From the NCBI GenBank assembly GCA_934675625.1, contig CAKURH010000091.1, positions 1 through 15,734 of the forward strand: DNA of 15,734 nucleotides, written 5' to 3'. Below the pieces are notes generated by a model. That model had not been told where the DNA came from and ran no database searches. It was given only the letters and a program-made list of their open reading frames with translations. Below, piece by piece: positions 1 to 6,946 of this stretch; position 1 is the first letter of the stretch; each line of letters begins with the position of its first letter. The DNA is from an uncultured Kiritimatiellota bacterium (GTDB lineage: Bacteria; Verrucomicrobiota; Kiritimatiellia; RFP12; UBA1067). The position numbers and the translations under genes were made by a program.

Positions 1-96
1 GCGTCAGGCGCAGCGGTAGCGGAGCACCTTTGACAGCTGTCGGAGTTTCTATACCCCGCTGTTCAGTGACCCATTACTTTCTCGGCGATACCCCCC

Positions 97-126
97 TTGC
101 GTTCGTCTCCGCCTTTATGGTATACT
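97..126 (+). promoter_or_regulatory. extended -10 promoter for tRNA-Thr/tuf
   Basis: TATACT at 121-126 is preceded by TATGG (116-120), giving the extended -10 form TGN-TATACT. A weak -35 candidate, TTGCGT, lies at 97-102 with an 18-base spacer. Transcription would start near 133, just before the tRNA at 151, so tRNA-Thr and tuf probably share this transcript. Confidence 0.6.
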
Positions 127-150
127 ATGCGAGTTTTCGTCCCGAAAGAG

Positions 151-226
<76 letters not shown>

Positions 227-276
227 CTCGGGGCGAAGGACAAGCAAAAAAGAACAACTCACAGGAGTAATTAGCA

Positions 277-1488
277 ATGGCTAAGGAAACATTCGATCGC
301 GGCGGAAAGCCGCACGTGAACGTCGGCACCATCGGCCACGTCGACCACGGCAAGACCACGCTGACGGCCGCCATTACGCACGTCCAGTCCCTCAAGGGCC
401 TCTGCGAAGAGATCAAGTACGACCAGGTCGCGAAGGCTTCCGAGTCCGCCGGCCGTCGTGACGCCACCAAGATTCTGACGATTGCCTCCTCGCACGTCGA
501 GTACTCGACCGAGAAGCGTCACTATGCGCACGTCGACTGCCCCGGCCACGCCGACTACGTGAAGAACATGATTACCGGCGCGGCGCAGATGGATGGCGCG
601 ATTCTCGTCGTCTCTGCCGTCGATGGCCCGATGCCGCAGACCCGTGAGCACGTGCTGCTCGCCCGTCAGGTCGGCGTGCCGAAGATTGTCGTCTTCCTCA
701 ACAAGTGCGACCTCGTCGACGATCCCGAGATGCTCGACCTCGTCGAGATGGAAGTCCGCGAGCTCCTTTCCAAGTACGACTACGATGGCGACAACGCCCC
801 GGTGATTCGCGGCGCGGCCTATCCGGCCACGCAGGCGACGTCGAAGGACGATCCGGCGTGCAAGTGCATCGACGAGCTCATGGACGCGCTCGACACCTAC
901 ATCCCCGAGCCGGTTCGCGAGCTTGACAAGCCGTTCCTCATGCCGATCGAAGACATCTTCTCGATCGAAGGCCGCGGCACGGTCGTCACGGGCCGCGTCG
1001 AGCGCGGCTGCATCAAGGTCGGCGAGGAAGTCGAGATCGTCGGTCTCAAGCCGACGCAGAAGACGGCCGTCACGGGCGTCGAGATGTTCCGCAAGCTCCT
1101 TGACCAGGGTCAGGCCGGCGACAACATCGGCACGCTTCTCCGCGGCACGAAGAAGGAAGACGTCTGCCGTGGTCAGGTTCTCGCGAAGCCGGGTTCCATC
1201 ACCCCGCACACCGAGTTCAAGGGCCAGGTCTACGTCCTCACGAAGGAAGAGGGCGGCCGCCACACGGCGTTCATGAAGGGCTATCGTCCGCAGTTCTATA
1301 TTCGCACGACGGACGTGACGGGCGACATCCAGCTCCCCGACGGCGTCGAGATGGTCATGCCGGGCGACAACGTGGAGATCACGGTCAAGCTCATCGCCCC
1401 GGTCGCGCTCGAAGAGAAGATGCGCTTCGCGATTCGTGAAGGCGGCCGCACGGTCGGCGCCGGCACGGTCTCGGCGATCATCAAGTAA
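277..1488 (+). CDS. tuf: translation elongation factor Tu
   Basis: EF-Tu is the GTPase that delivers aminoacyl-tRNA to the ribosomal A site. The protein has 403 residues, normal for the family. The P-loop GHVDHGKT is at residues 20-27, DCPGH at 87-91 and NKCD at 142-145. The two C-terminal beta-barrel domains are complete, ending in GAGTVSAIIK. The start is fixed by AGGAG at 263-267, ten bases before the ATG. The switch I segment is unusual: where most bacteria have RGITI, this protein has TKILTI (64-69), preceded by GRRDA. The metal-coordinating threonine is retained as T68. From memory this form occurs in PVC-group EF-Tu proteins, so I read it as a lineage mark rather than damage. Identity is certain. 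Confidence 0.99.
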   Translation: MAKETFDRGGKPHVNVGTIGHVDHGKTTLTAAITHVQSLKGLCEEIKYDQVAKASESAGRRDATKILTIASSHVEYSTEKRHYAHVDCPGHADYVKNMITGAAQMDGAILVVSAVDGPMPQTREHVLLARQVGVPKIVVFLNKCDLVDDPEMLDLVEMEVRELLSKYDYDGDNAPVIRGAAYPATQATSKDDPACKCIDELMDALDTYIPEPVRELDKPFLMPIEDIFSIEGRGTVVTGRVERGCIKVGEEVEIVGLKPTQKTAVTGVEMFRKLLDQGQAGDNIGTLLRGTKKEDVCRGQVLAKPGSITPHTEFKGQVYVLTKEEGGRHTAFMKGYRPQFYIRTTDVTGDIQLPDGVEMVMPGDNVEITVKLIAPVALEEKMRFAIREGGRTVGAGTVSAIIK

Positions 1489-1512
1489 AGACAAGAAAGT
1501 CTTCTGTGAGAT

Positions 1513-1561
1513 GCCTGCCCGCACTTCGGCCGCCTGTGGTCGGTCGGGGCGGCGGGCGGGC
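1513..1561 (+). promoter_or_regulatory. long hairpin between tuf and rpmG
   Basis: GCCTGCCCGC (1513-1522) pairs with GCGGGCGGGC (1552-1561) through ten pairs including one G-U. The 29-base loop can fold further (GGCCG/CGGTC). No T-run follows, so it is not a standard intrinsic terminator. It may be a processing site or attenuator that sets the high tuf level apart from downstream genes. Function is inferred. Confidence 0.45.
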
Positions 1562-1593
1562 TCAGAGACTCACAAGGGACAAAGGACAGTACA

Positions 1594-1743
1594 ATGCGTG
1601 ATCTCGCGATTTTGGCCTGCGGCGAATGCAAGCGGCGTAACTACACGACGACTCGGAACAAGAAGACGATGACCGAGCGTCTGGAGAAGGTGAAGTTCTG
1701 CCCGCACTGCCGCAAGCGCACGACCCACAAAGAGACGAAGTAA
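1594..1743 (+). CDS. rpmG: 50S ribosomal protein L33
   Basis: L33 is a small protein of the large ribosomal subunit, near the E site. The 49-residue product starts MRDLAILACGEC and carries two CxxC pairs (C9/C12 and C36/C39), so it is the zinc-binding form rather than the cysteine-free one. The NYTTTRNK segment at 16-23 is the family signature. AAAGGA at 1581-1586 lies seven bases before the ATG. It sits between tuf and tRNA-Trp/secE, the common bacterial order. The 105 bases between it and tuf hold a stable hairpin. Confidence 0.96.
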   Translation: MRDLAILACGECKRRNYTTTRNKKTMTERLEKVKFCPHCRKRTTHKETK

Positions 1744-1756
1744 GTCTCACCTTTTT

Positions 1757-1830
1757 AGGGTAGTAGCACAATGGCAGTGCAGCGGTCTCCAAAACCGCCT
1801 ATGGGGGTTCGATTCCCTCCTACCCTGCCA
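1757..1830 (+). tRNA. tRNA-Trp (CCA anticodon)
   Basis: The cloverleaf has acceptor AGGGTAG/CTACCCT, anticodon stem GCGGT/ACCGC with loop CTCCAAA, anticodon CCA at 1789-1791, T-loop TTCGATT and an encoded CCA end at 1828-1830. It reads UGG. A tRNA-Trp directly ahead of secE-nusG is a recurrent bacterial arrangement. It starts 14 bases after the rpmG stop and ends 17 bases before secE, so it is almost certainly excised from the mRNA. Confidence 0.97.
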
Positions 1831-1847
1831 ACAGACGAGGAAGACAG

Positions 1848-2045
1848 ATGAACATCATCACCAAGACGAAGGAATACCTGACGGGCGTCGGCGCCGAAGC
1901 GAAGCGCGTGACCTGGCCGGGCAAGCGCGAACTCTGGGAGTCGACGCTGGTCGTCATCTCGTTCATTTTCATTCTCGCCGCGACGACGCTGGTCTGCGAC
2001 AAGCTGATTGAAGGTTTCATCAAGATCGTCCACGCGGGCGCCTGA
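1848..2045 (+). CDS. secE: preprotein translocase subunit SecE
   Basis: SecE is the small inner-membrane subunit that clamps SecY in the SecYEG channel. The 65-residue product is the short single-span type. An amphipathic N-terminal helix contains the conserved E-x-K-R-V-T-W-P motif (residues 17-24), followed by one membrane segment at about 33-53. GAGGAAG at 1837-1843 lies just before the ATG. It is followed by nusG after 43 bases, the classic secE-nusG pair. Identification rests on the WP motif, length and position. Confidence 0.95.
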   Translation: MNIITKTKEYLTGVGAEAKRVTWPGKRELWESTLVVISFIFILAATTLVCDKLIEGFIKIVHAGA

Positions 2046-2088
2046 TGCCTTTTGAAGTAAGAGGGAAAAGGGAAGAAGGAAAAAGTCG

Positions 2089-2694
2089 ATGAACAAGCAG
2101 TGGTTCGTTCTTCATACTCTTACTGGACAGGAGAACAAGGCCCAGCGGTCGATTGATGCGCGCGTCAAGCTCGAGCGGATGGAAGACTACGTCGGGCGTT
2201 GCGTGATTCCGACGGAGCGCGTGACGGAGAAGAAGGACGGCAAGAAGCGCACGATAACCAAGAAGTTCTTTCCGGGTTACGTGCTGTGCGAACTCGCGCT
2301 CTACGATGAGGCGAAGGGCATCGACGAAAACGGAAAGAAGGCGATTTACGAGCGGACGTGGCAGTTCCTGCGCGAGACCCCCGGTGTGATCGGGTTCGTC
2401 GGCGGGGATCGTCCGCAGCCGCTCAAGCAGAGCGAAATCGACGCGATTCTGCTGGACAAGCCCTCGGCGAGTCCGGTGGCGGAGCGTCCGAAGGTCAATT
2501 TTGCCGTCGACGAGACGGTGAAGATCACTGACGGCGCGTTCATGGGTTTGACGGGGCCGATCAGCATGGTGGATCCCGACAAGGGCAAGCTCAAGGTCGA
2601 AGTGCAAGTCTTCGGCCGCAAGGTCCCTGTCGACGTCGAATACTGGCAGGTCGAGAAGGTCGCCCTCGAGGAGACGTTCGAGCCCCTCCAGTAA
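2089..2694 (+). CDS. nusG: transcription termination/antitermination factor NusG
   Basis: NusG binds RNA polymerase, supports processive elongation and couples it to Rho or to the ribosome. The 201-residue product begins KQWFVLHTLTGQENK, the start of the NGN domain. The FFPGYVLCEL core is near residues 62-71. An internal stretch rich in charge (ERVTEKKDGKKR) is typical. A C-terminal KOW domain contains VKITDGAFMGLTG near 144-156. There is no sign of extra domains. A purine-rich leader (AAGAAGGAAAAA) precedes the ATG. It lies in the standard secE-nusG-rplK-rplA order. Confidence 0.97.
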   Translation: MNKQWFVLHTLTGQENKAQRSIDARVKLERMEDYVGRCVIPTERVTEKKDGKKRTITKKFFPGYVLCELALYDEAKGIDENGKKAIYERTWQFLRETPGVIGFVGGDRPQPLKQSEIDAILLDKPSASPVAERPKVNFAVDETVKITDGAFMGLTGPISMVDPDKGKLKVEVQVFGRKVPVDVEYWQVEKVALEETFEPLQ

Positions 2695-2767
2695 ACGGCA
2701 GGTTTTGCGGTCCGCTTGACCGGGCAGGATCCCCGGGAGGAGCCGCACGAAATGAAGGAAAAGGCAA

Positions 2768-3193
2768 ATGGCTAAGAAAGTCACTGGAGTCGTCAAGCTC
2801 CAGATTCCCGCCGGCGCCGCGAATCCCGCGCCGCCCGTGGGCCCGGCCCTCGGTTCTGCTGGTGTCAACATCATGCAGTTCTGCAAGGAGTTCAACGCGA
2901 AGACCGCGAAGGATTCCGGGCTCGTCATCCCCGTGATCATCACGGTCTATCAGGACCGCAGCTTCTCGCTGCAGTTCAAGTCGCCGCCGGCGTCTGTCCT
3001 CCTGAAGAAGGAAGCGGGCCTCGCCAAGGGCAGCGGCGTTCCCAACAAGAACAAGGTCGGCAAGGTCACGAATGCCCAGCTCCTCAAGATCGTCGAGATG
3101 AAGAAGGCCGACCTCAACACCGATGACCCCGAACAGGCGGTCAAGATGATTGCGGGCACGGCGCGCAACATGGGAATCGAGGTGGTCGAATGA
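2768..3193 (+). CDS. rplK: 50S ribosomal protein L11
   Basis: L11 forms part of the GTPase-associated centre of the 50S subunit with L10 and L7/L12, binding 23S rRNA. The 141-residue product has the family start KKVTGVVKLQIPAG and the PAPPVGPALGSAGVNIMQFCKEFN block, then an RNA-binding C-terminal domain ending in AGTARNMGIEVVE. The AAGGAAAAGG stretch ahead of the ATG serves as ribosome binding site. The stop overlaps the rplA start by four bases (ATGA), so the two are translationally coupled. The 73-base gap from nusG holds only short hairpins (for example CGGTC/GACCG). Confidence 0.98.
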   Translation: MAKKVTGVVKLQIPAGAANPAPPVGPALGSAGVNIMQFCKEFNAKTAKDSGLVIPVIITVYQDRSFSLQFKSPPASVLLKKEAGLAKGSGVPNKNKVGKVTNAQLLKIVEMKKADLNTDDPEQAVKMIAGTARNMGIEVVE

Positions 3194-3885
3194 GCAAGCA
3201 CGGCAAGAAGTATTTCAACGCGCTGAAGAAGGCCCCCAAGAAGGCCGTCAAGCTTGAAGATGCGGTGAAGTTCGTCAAGGACAACGCCGGCGCGAAGTTC
3301 GACGAGACCGTCGACGTCTATTTCCACCTCGGCAAGGAGCTCACGAAGGGCGACACGGCCGTGCGCGGCACGGTCAAGCTTCCGAACGGCTCGGGCAAGA
3401 CCGTCAAGGTCGCCGTCTTTGCGGGCGGCGACGCGGCGGAAGCCGCCAAGGCGGCGGGCGCCGATTTCGTCGGCCTCGCCGACCTGATCGAGAAGGTCAC
3501 GAAGGAAGGCTGGTGCGATTTCGACGTCGCGATCGCGACCGTCGAGGCGATGAAGGAAGTGCGCAAGTGCGCGCGTATCCTCGGCCCGCGCGGCCTCATG
3601 CCGAACCCGAAGACCGGCACGGTCACGGACGACACCGCCACCGCCGTCAAGGAGGCGAAGGGCGGCAAGGTCGACTTCCGCATGGACAAGACGGGCAACT
3701 TGGCCGTCGTCGCGGGCAAGCGCTCGTTCGAGGCCGACAAGCTCGTCCAGAACGTCAAGGCCATCGTCGCTGCGGTCAACGCCGCGAAGCCGGCGGCGGT
3801 GAAGGGCGTCTTCATCAAGTCGATGACGATCGCCTCCACGATGGGCGTCGGCGTGCCTGTGATCGCCGCGATGGATGCCGAATGA
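3190..3885 (+). CDS. rplA: 50S ribosomal protein L1
   Basis: L1 binds 23S rRNA at the mobile L1 stalk that helps release deacylated tRNA. In many bacteria it also represses its own operon by binding the mRNA leader. The 231-residue product has the conserved LGPRGLMPNPKTGTV motif near residues 132-146 and the C-terminal segment ending IASTMGVGVPV. The ATG overlaps the rplK stop as ATGA. Autoregulation is known for the family. I did not identify an L1 site with confidence here. Confidence 0.98.
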   Translation: MSKHGKKYFNALKKAPKKAVKLEDAVKFVKDNAGAKFDETVDVYFHLGKELTKGDTAVRGTVKLPNGSGKTVKVAVFAGGDAAEAAKAAGADFVGLADLIEKVTKEGWCDFDVAIATVEAMKEVRKCARILGPRGLMPNPKTGTVTDDTATAVKEAKGGKVDFRMDKTGNLAVVAGKRSFEADKLVQNVKAIVAAVNAAKPAAVKGVFIKSMTIASTMGVGVPVIAAMDAE

Positions 3886-3902
3886 TCAGGAGGTAACTGA
3901 AC

Positions 3903-4448
3903 ATGCATCAGCACAAAGTGCGTATTGAGAAGGTTGCCATCCTCGACGAAGTCGTTGCGCGCGTCAAGGATTCGGACTACTGCTTCATCATCAACCACGG
4001 CGGCGTGACGGTCGCGCAGTTCGCGAAGCTCCGCAAGGCGCTCCGCGCGCTCGACAGCCACCTCCTCGTCGTCAAGAACACCTACCTCGCGAAGGTCGCC
4101 AAGGAAAAGGGCTGGAGCGAAGAGGTGAACGCGATGTTCACGGGCAACTCCGCAGTCGTCACGGGTCACGGCGAGCCGACGGCGGTCGCGAAGGCCATCA
4201 TGGAGTTCGTGAAGGACTCCGCCGGCAAGGCGTCCGTCAAGGGTGCGGACTACGACAACAAGATCGTGGACGCGGCGATGGTCGAGGCCCTCTCGAAGAT
4301 TCCCGGAAAGAACGAGCTCCGCGCGATGCTCCTCATGCTCCTCAAGGAGCCGGCGACGCGCCTGGCGCGCGTCCTCTCCGAGAAGGCGAAGAAGGGCGGC
4401 GACGCGCCCGAAGCGGCGGCCCCTGCGGCCGAGGCTCCGGCTGCGTAA
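3903..4448 (+). CDS. rplJ: 50S ribosomal protein L10
   Basis: L10 anchors the L7/L12 dimers to the ribosomal stalk. The 181-residue product has the N-terminal rRNA-binding domain and the LRALDSHLLVVKNTYLAK region near residues 48-65. An amphipathic helix (PATRLARVLSEKAKK) binds L7/L12, and a low-complexity Ala/Pro/Glu tail of about 20 residues ends the protein. AGGAGGT at 3888-3894 is a strong ribosome binding site eight bases before the ATG. A 122-base gap with two hairpins separates it from rplL, which may let L7/L12 be made in excess. Confidence 0.96.
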   Translation: MHQHKVRIEKVAILDEVVARVKDSDYCFIINHGGVTVAQFAKLRKALRALDSHLLVVKNTYLAKVAKEKGWSEEVNAMFTGNSAVVTGHGEPTAVAKAIMEFVKDSAGKASVKGADYDNKIVDAAMVEALSKIPGKNELRAMLLMLLKEPATRLARVLSEKAKKGGDAPEAAAPAAEAPAA

Positions 4449-4460
4449 GGGCGAGACGTG

Positions 4461-4500
4461 CTAGAAGTTCTAGAATGCCTCGCGCAACTAGAACTTCTAG
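4461..4500 (+). promoter_or_regulatory. 13-bp inverted repeat in the rplJ-rplL gap
   Basis: CTAGAAGTTCTAG (4461-4473) and its exact reverse complement (4488-4500) can form a 13-pair stem with a 14-base loop. Each arm is itself a near-palindrome around its central base. No T-run follows. Position suggests an RNA processing or attenuation element between L10 and L7/L12. The role is inferred. Confidence 0.5.
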
Positions 4501-4522
4501 CCGCATGAAACGAAAAAAATTT

Positions 4523-4546
4523 CCTTCGGCTGAAACACGCCGAGGG
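4523..4546 (+). promoter_or_regulatory. second hairpin in the rplJ-rplL gap
   Basis: CCTTCGGC (4523-4530) pairs with GCCGAGGG (4539-4546) over eight pairs with one G-U, around an eight-base loop. It ends 25 bases before the rplL ATG, leaving the AAAAGGA ribosome binding site (4556-4562) single-stranded. It may protect the rplL mRNA 5' end. Confidence 0.4.
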
Positions 4547-4571
4547 TTGAACTAAAAAGGAAACAAAGAAA

Positions 4572-4937
4572 ATGACGAACGAAGAAATCATCAAGGAGCT
4601 GTCGGGCAAGACGGTTCTCGAAATCAATGACCTCGTGAAGGCCCTCGAAGAGGCGTGGGGCGTGTCCGCCGCCGCCGCTGTCGCGGTCGCCGCGCCGGGC
4701 GCGGGTGCTGCCGCCGCCGAAGAGAAGACCGAGTTCGACGTGATCCTCAAGGCCGCCGGTGCGAACAAGATCGCGGTCATCAAGGAGATCCGCGCGATTA
4801 CAGGCCTCGGTCTCAAGGACGCCAAGGACATGGTCGACGGCGCGCCGAAGAAGGTCAAGGAAGCCATCGCGAAGGACGAGGCCGAGAAGATCGCCGAGCA
4901 GCTCAAGAAGGCCGGCGCCGAAGTCGAGGTCAAGTAA
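4572..4937 (+). CDS. rplL: 50S ribosomal protein L7/L12
   Basis: L7/L12 forms the flexible ribosomal stalk that recruits and activates translational GTPases. The 121-residue product has the N-terminal dimerisation helix (residues 1-35), an Ala/Gly-rich hinge (about 36-52) and the C-terminal domain containing EFDVILKAAGANKIAVIKEI and GLGLKDAKDMVDGAP. It ends EVEVK. AAAAGG at 4556-4560 precedes the ATG. It is the last gene of the ribosomal run. A strong terminator begins 28 bases after the stop, so rpoB is not co-transcribed here. Confidence 0.98.
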   Translation: MTNEEIIKELSGKTVLEINDLVKALEEAWGVSAAAAVAVAAPGAGAAAAEEKTEFDVILKAAGANKIAVIKEIRAITGLGLKDAKDMVDGAPKKVKEAIAKDEAEKIAEQLKKAGAEVEVK

Positions 4938-4964
4938 GGCCACGCTTCGCGTCTGTGCGAAAAA

Positions 4965-4996
4965 GGAGGTGCGGATTCCCGCGCCTCCTCTTTTTT
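4965..4996 (+). terminator. intrinsic terminator after rplL
   Basis: GGAGGTGCGG (4965-4974) pairs with CCGCGCCTCC (4979-4988) through ten pairs with one G-U around the tetraloop ATTC. TCTTTTTT (4989-4996) follows at once, and an A-run precedes the stem. It closes the ribosomal transcript. Its last T is also the first base of the extended -10 of the next promoter. Confidence 0.93.
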
Positions 4997-5006
4997 ATGC
5001 TATAAT
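4996..5006 (+). promoter_or_regulatory. extended -10 promoter of the response regulator
   Basis: TATGC-TATAAT (4996-5006) is a perfect extended -10 with no recognisable -35. The ATG of the next gene is at 5014, only seven bases after TATAAT. The expected start site is at or within a base or two of the ATG, so the mRNA should be leaderless. Confidence 0.75.
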
Positions 5007-5013
5007 CTTGCAC

Positions 5014-5721
5014 ATGAAGCAGGAGATTCTTCTTGTCGAGGACGAGCGCGTCGTGCGCCGGGCCTTCCGTACGCTGTTCGAGACGGAGGGCTTTGCCGTG
5101 CGCGAGGCGAAGAACGGCGACGAGGGCGTCGCGGCCTTTCGTGCGAAGCGTCCCGATCTCGTGATCCTCGATGTCATGATGCCGAAGAAGAACGGCCTGC
5201 AGGCCTGCGAGGAAATCCGCGCGCTGGATGCCTGCGTGCCGATTCTCTTCCTGACGGGCGTGCCGTCCGAAACGACGCAGCTGCGCGCCTATGGCGTCGG
5301 GGCCGACGACTACGTCGAAAAGGCGGCGAACCCCGACTTGCTCATGGCCAAGGTGCGTGCCGCCGCGCGTCGTGGGAGCGCCGCGTCCGCCGCCGTTGCG
5401 TCTGCCGCCGAGGCGGTGAACGCGCGGATCTGCCTCGGTCGCGTCGAAGTCGATCCGTCGAGCCTTGACGTGTTCTGTTCAGGCAAGCCGAGACCATCCG
5501 CACGGCTCACGAAGACGGAGGGCGACATCCTGCGGATTCTCGCGGCGAATCGCGGACGCACGTTCTCGACGGATGAGCTGATTGCGCGCTTGCGCGGCGA
5601 GGGGTTCGCCTGCGAGGACATGTTGCTCTACGTGCACGTCTCGAACCTCCGCAAGAAGCTCGGCCCGGCGGCTGCGCTCCTGACCAGTTCGCGCGGCATC
5701 GGCTACGCGCTCCTTGCCTGA
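5014..5721 (+). CDS. OmpR/PhoB-type response regulator, orphan
   Basis: This is a two-component response regulator of 235 residues. The receiver domain (1-120) starts KQEILLVEDE, with acidic residues E9/D10, phosphoacceptor D53 in LVILDVMMP, T81 and K103. The usual Lys-Pro is Lys-Ala (103-104). An Ala-rich linker (about 123-140) joins a winged-helix DNA-binding domain with LTKTEGDILRILAANRGRTFSTDELI and a C-terminal VHVSNLRKKL...SRGIGYALLA. The start is certain because residues 1-10 are the canonical receiver start. No Shine-Dalgarno sequence is possible between the -10 box and the ATG. No histidine kinase gene is adjacent, so the signal and targets are unknown. It could control the secretion-related operon that follows, but that is conjecture. 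Confidence 0.93.
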   Translation: MKQEILLVEDERVVRRAFRTLFETEGFAVREAKNGDEGVAAFRAKRPDLVILDVMMPKKNGLQACEEIRALDACVPILFLTGVPSETTQLRAYGVGADDYVEKAANPDLLMAKVRAAARRGSAASAAVASAAEAVNARICLGRVEVDPSSLDVFCSGKPRPSARLTKTEGDILRILAANRGRTFSTDELIARLRGEGFACEDMLLYVHVSNLRKKLGPAAALLTSSRGIGYALLA

Positions 5722-5765
5722 CAGCCGCACGCCGTAACCTTTGTCGCGCTCGTCCGAATGAAATA

Positions 5766-5776
5766 TATGGTATAAT
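5766..5776 (+). promoter_or_regulatory. extended -10 promoter of the secretion-related operon
   Basis: TATGG-TATAAT (5766-5776) is an extended -10 with no good -35 at 16-18 bases. Transcription should start near 5783. GGAGGA at 5787-5792 then lies six bases before the ATG at 5799. It is the only clear promoter before 8721 and probably drives six genes. Confidence 0.75.
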
Positions 5777-5798
5777 TCAAGCGTTCGGAGGAAAGAAG

Positions 5799-6353
5799 AT
5801 GGCGATTGCGAAAATCGAAGTGAACAGCGATAACCTCAAGGCGTGGGGCGTTCAGGTCGTGGACTACGAGCTGGGCGGCCAGCGCGTCGACTTTCAGGAT
5901 CTCCTGATCAAGGTTTCGGAGCAGCGCGCGGCGACGGTCGAGAAGGAGATCGAGCCGATGTCGACGCGCATGTCGACGCGTAACCGCAAGCTCGACAGCC
6001 TCGGCGCCGCGCTCGCCATCGTCGCCGACATCCAGGCCAAGTTCACCGACGCGGACGACACCGGCAACAAGACGTCGACCCTCACGCTGACGGCCGAGGC
6101 GAAGGCCGGGCTCGGCTTGGTCGGCTACACCGGCGGCATGGTGGTCGGCAGCACGCTGACCATGAACAAGTCCACCGCCGAATACTACCAGCAGATGCTC
6201 AAGACCGAGCTCGACTCGCTGAACAACGCGAGCTCGAAGGACATGACGCGCCTGCAGTCCCTCGTCGACAAGCGCGACGAGTCGTATTCGACGGCGACCT
6301 CGCTCATGCAGGCGGTCGGCGACACGCGCGCCAACACCATCAAGAACATGTAA
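5799..6353 (+). CDS. putative injectisome-secreted protein, paralog 1
   Basis: I do not recognise a named family. The 184-residue product has no signal peptide or membrane segment and is largely helical. It shares with the next two proteins an N-terminal motif (here residues 35-48, L-L-I-K-V-x3-R-A-x3-E-K) and a C-terminal block of exactly 33 residues: LQSL-x2-KRD-x2-Y at the start and N-M at the end. A Gly/Thr-rich middle (about 85-125) separates them. It has a strong ribosome binding site (GGAGGA) and is first in the operon with sctT. Size, two helical ends with a variable middle and neighbourhood resemble filament or tip substrates such as EspA/SseB. That assignment is inference. Confidence 0.85.
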   Translation: MAIAKIEVNSDNLKAWGVQVVDYELGGQRVDFQDLLIKVSEQRAATVEKEIEPMSTRMSTRNRKLDSLGAALAIVADIQAKFTDADDTGNKTSTLTLTAEAKAGLGLVGYTGGMVVGSTLTMNKSTAEYYQQMLKTELDSLNNASSKDMTRLQSLVDKRDESYSTATSLMQAVGDTRANTIKNM

Positions 6354-6358
6354 CGGCC

Positions 6359-6925
6359 ATGTCCGCCATCCAAGTCGAGAAGATCGGCGTCAACGCCTAT
6401 GCGCCCGAGGGCGCGAACGAGATTGACCTCTACGCCTTCCACGGCGCCGAGGGGCTGACGCTCGGCCAGCTGATGATGGCCGTCTGCATCCGGCGGGCCT
6501 CGATCATCGAGAGCCAGAGCGTCCTGAAGATGAACGAGATCAACGCCTCGGCGGCCTGGCTGGAGATTCTGGCCGAGGTCGGCGAGAGCATCCTGGGCCG
6601 CAGCTCCCTGAACGCGACGCTGAACCTGTCGCGCTCGTCCTACGTGCCGACGAAAGTGCCGACGGTGACGACGTACCGCGACTTTCTCGCAATCGAGGTC
6701 GGCCTCGGCTACGACGCCGTGCCGACGAAGCTGACGACGGCCGACCAGCGCACGCGCCTCTACCGCCAGCTCACGGACGCGATGAGCGCGGCCTCGACGA
6801 GCAACCAGGAGCAGATGATTGCGCTGCAGTCGCTCCTCTCGCGGCGCGACGCGACCTACAACGCCTCCGCCTCGACCGTCAAGAAACTCGGCACGACGAT
6901 GAACGCCGTCGCCGGCAACTTCTGA
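6359..6925 (+). CDS. putative injectisome-secreted protein, paralog 2
   Basis: This 188-residue protein is related to its neighbours on both sides. The N-terminal motif LTLGQLMMAVCIRRASIIES (about 33-52) matches paralog 3 closely and paralog 1 more loosely. The C-terminal block starts LQSLLSRRDATY 33 residues from the end and finishes in N-F. There is no signal peptide. The ATG is five bases after the previous stop with no good ribosome binding site, so translation is probably coupled. The family is unknown. Function as a secreted structural or translocator component is inferred from the paralogy and the adjacent sctT. Confidence 0.83.
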   Translation: MSAIQVEKIGVNAYAPEGANEIDLYAFHGAEGLTLGQLMMAVCIRRASIIESQSVLKMNEINASAAWLEILAEVGESILGRSSLNATLNLSRSSYVPTKVPTVTTYRDFLAIEVGLGYDAVPTKLTTADQRTRLYRQLTDAMSAASTSNQEQMIALQSLLSRRDATYNASASTVKKLGTTMNAVAGNF

Positions 6926-6946
6926 TTTTTGCAGGGAGAATTTGAC

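Noticed and set aside
1..45. tRNA-like D-arm wording (CAGCGGTAGC), or the 3' end of a gene (A-S-G-A-A-V-A-E-H-L-stop, 1-33)
   Set aside because: The anticodon and T arms do not fold into a tRNA, and ten codons cannot identify a gene. Either is possible but unsupported.
271..1524. 417-codon open frame antisense to tuf
   Set aside because: It is the mirror frame of a certain, highly conserved gene in high-GC DNA. The product is a low-complexity Arg/Asp/Leu sequence with no family features.
4759..5013. Possible upstream extension of the response regulator into rplL
   Set aside because: The extension runs through rplL, the terminator and the promoter and is Arg/Ser-rich. The receiver fold begins at the ATG at 5014.
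6929..6946. TTG start for the third paralog
   Set aside because: The ATG at 6947 has AGGGAG at proper spacing. The TTG would put that ribosome binding site inside the coding region.
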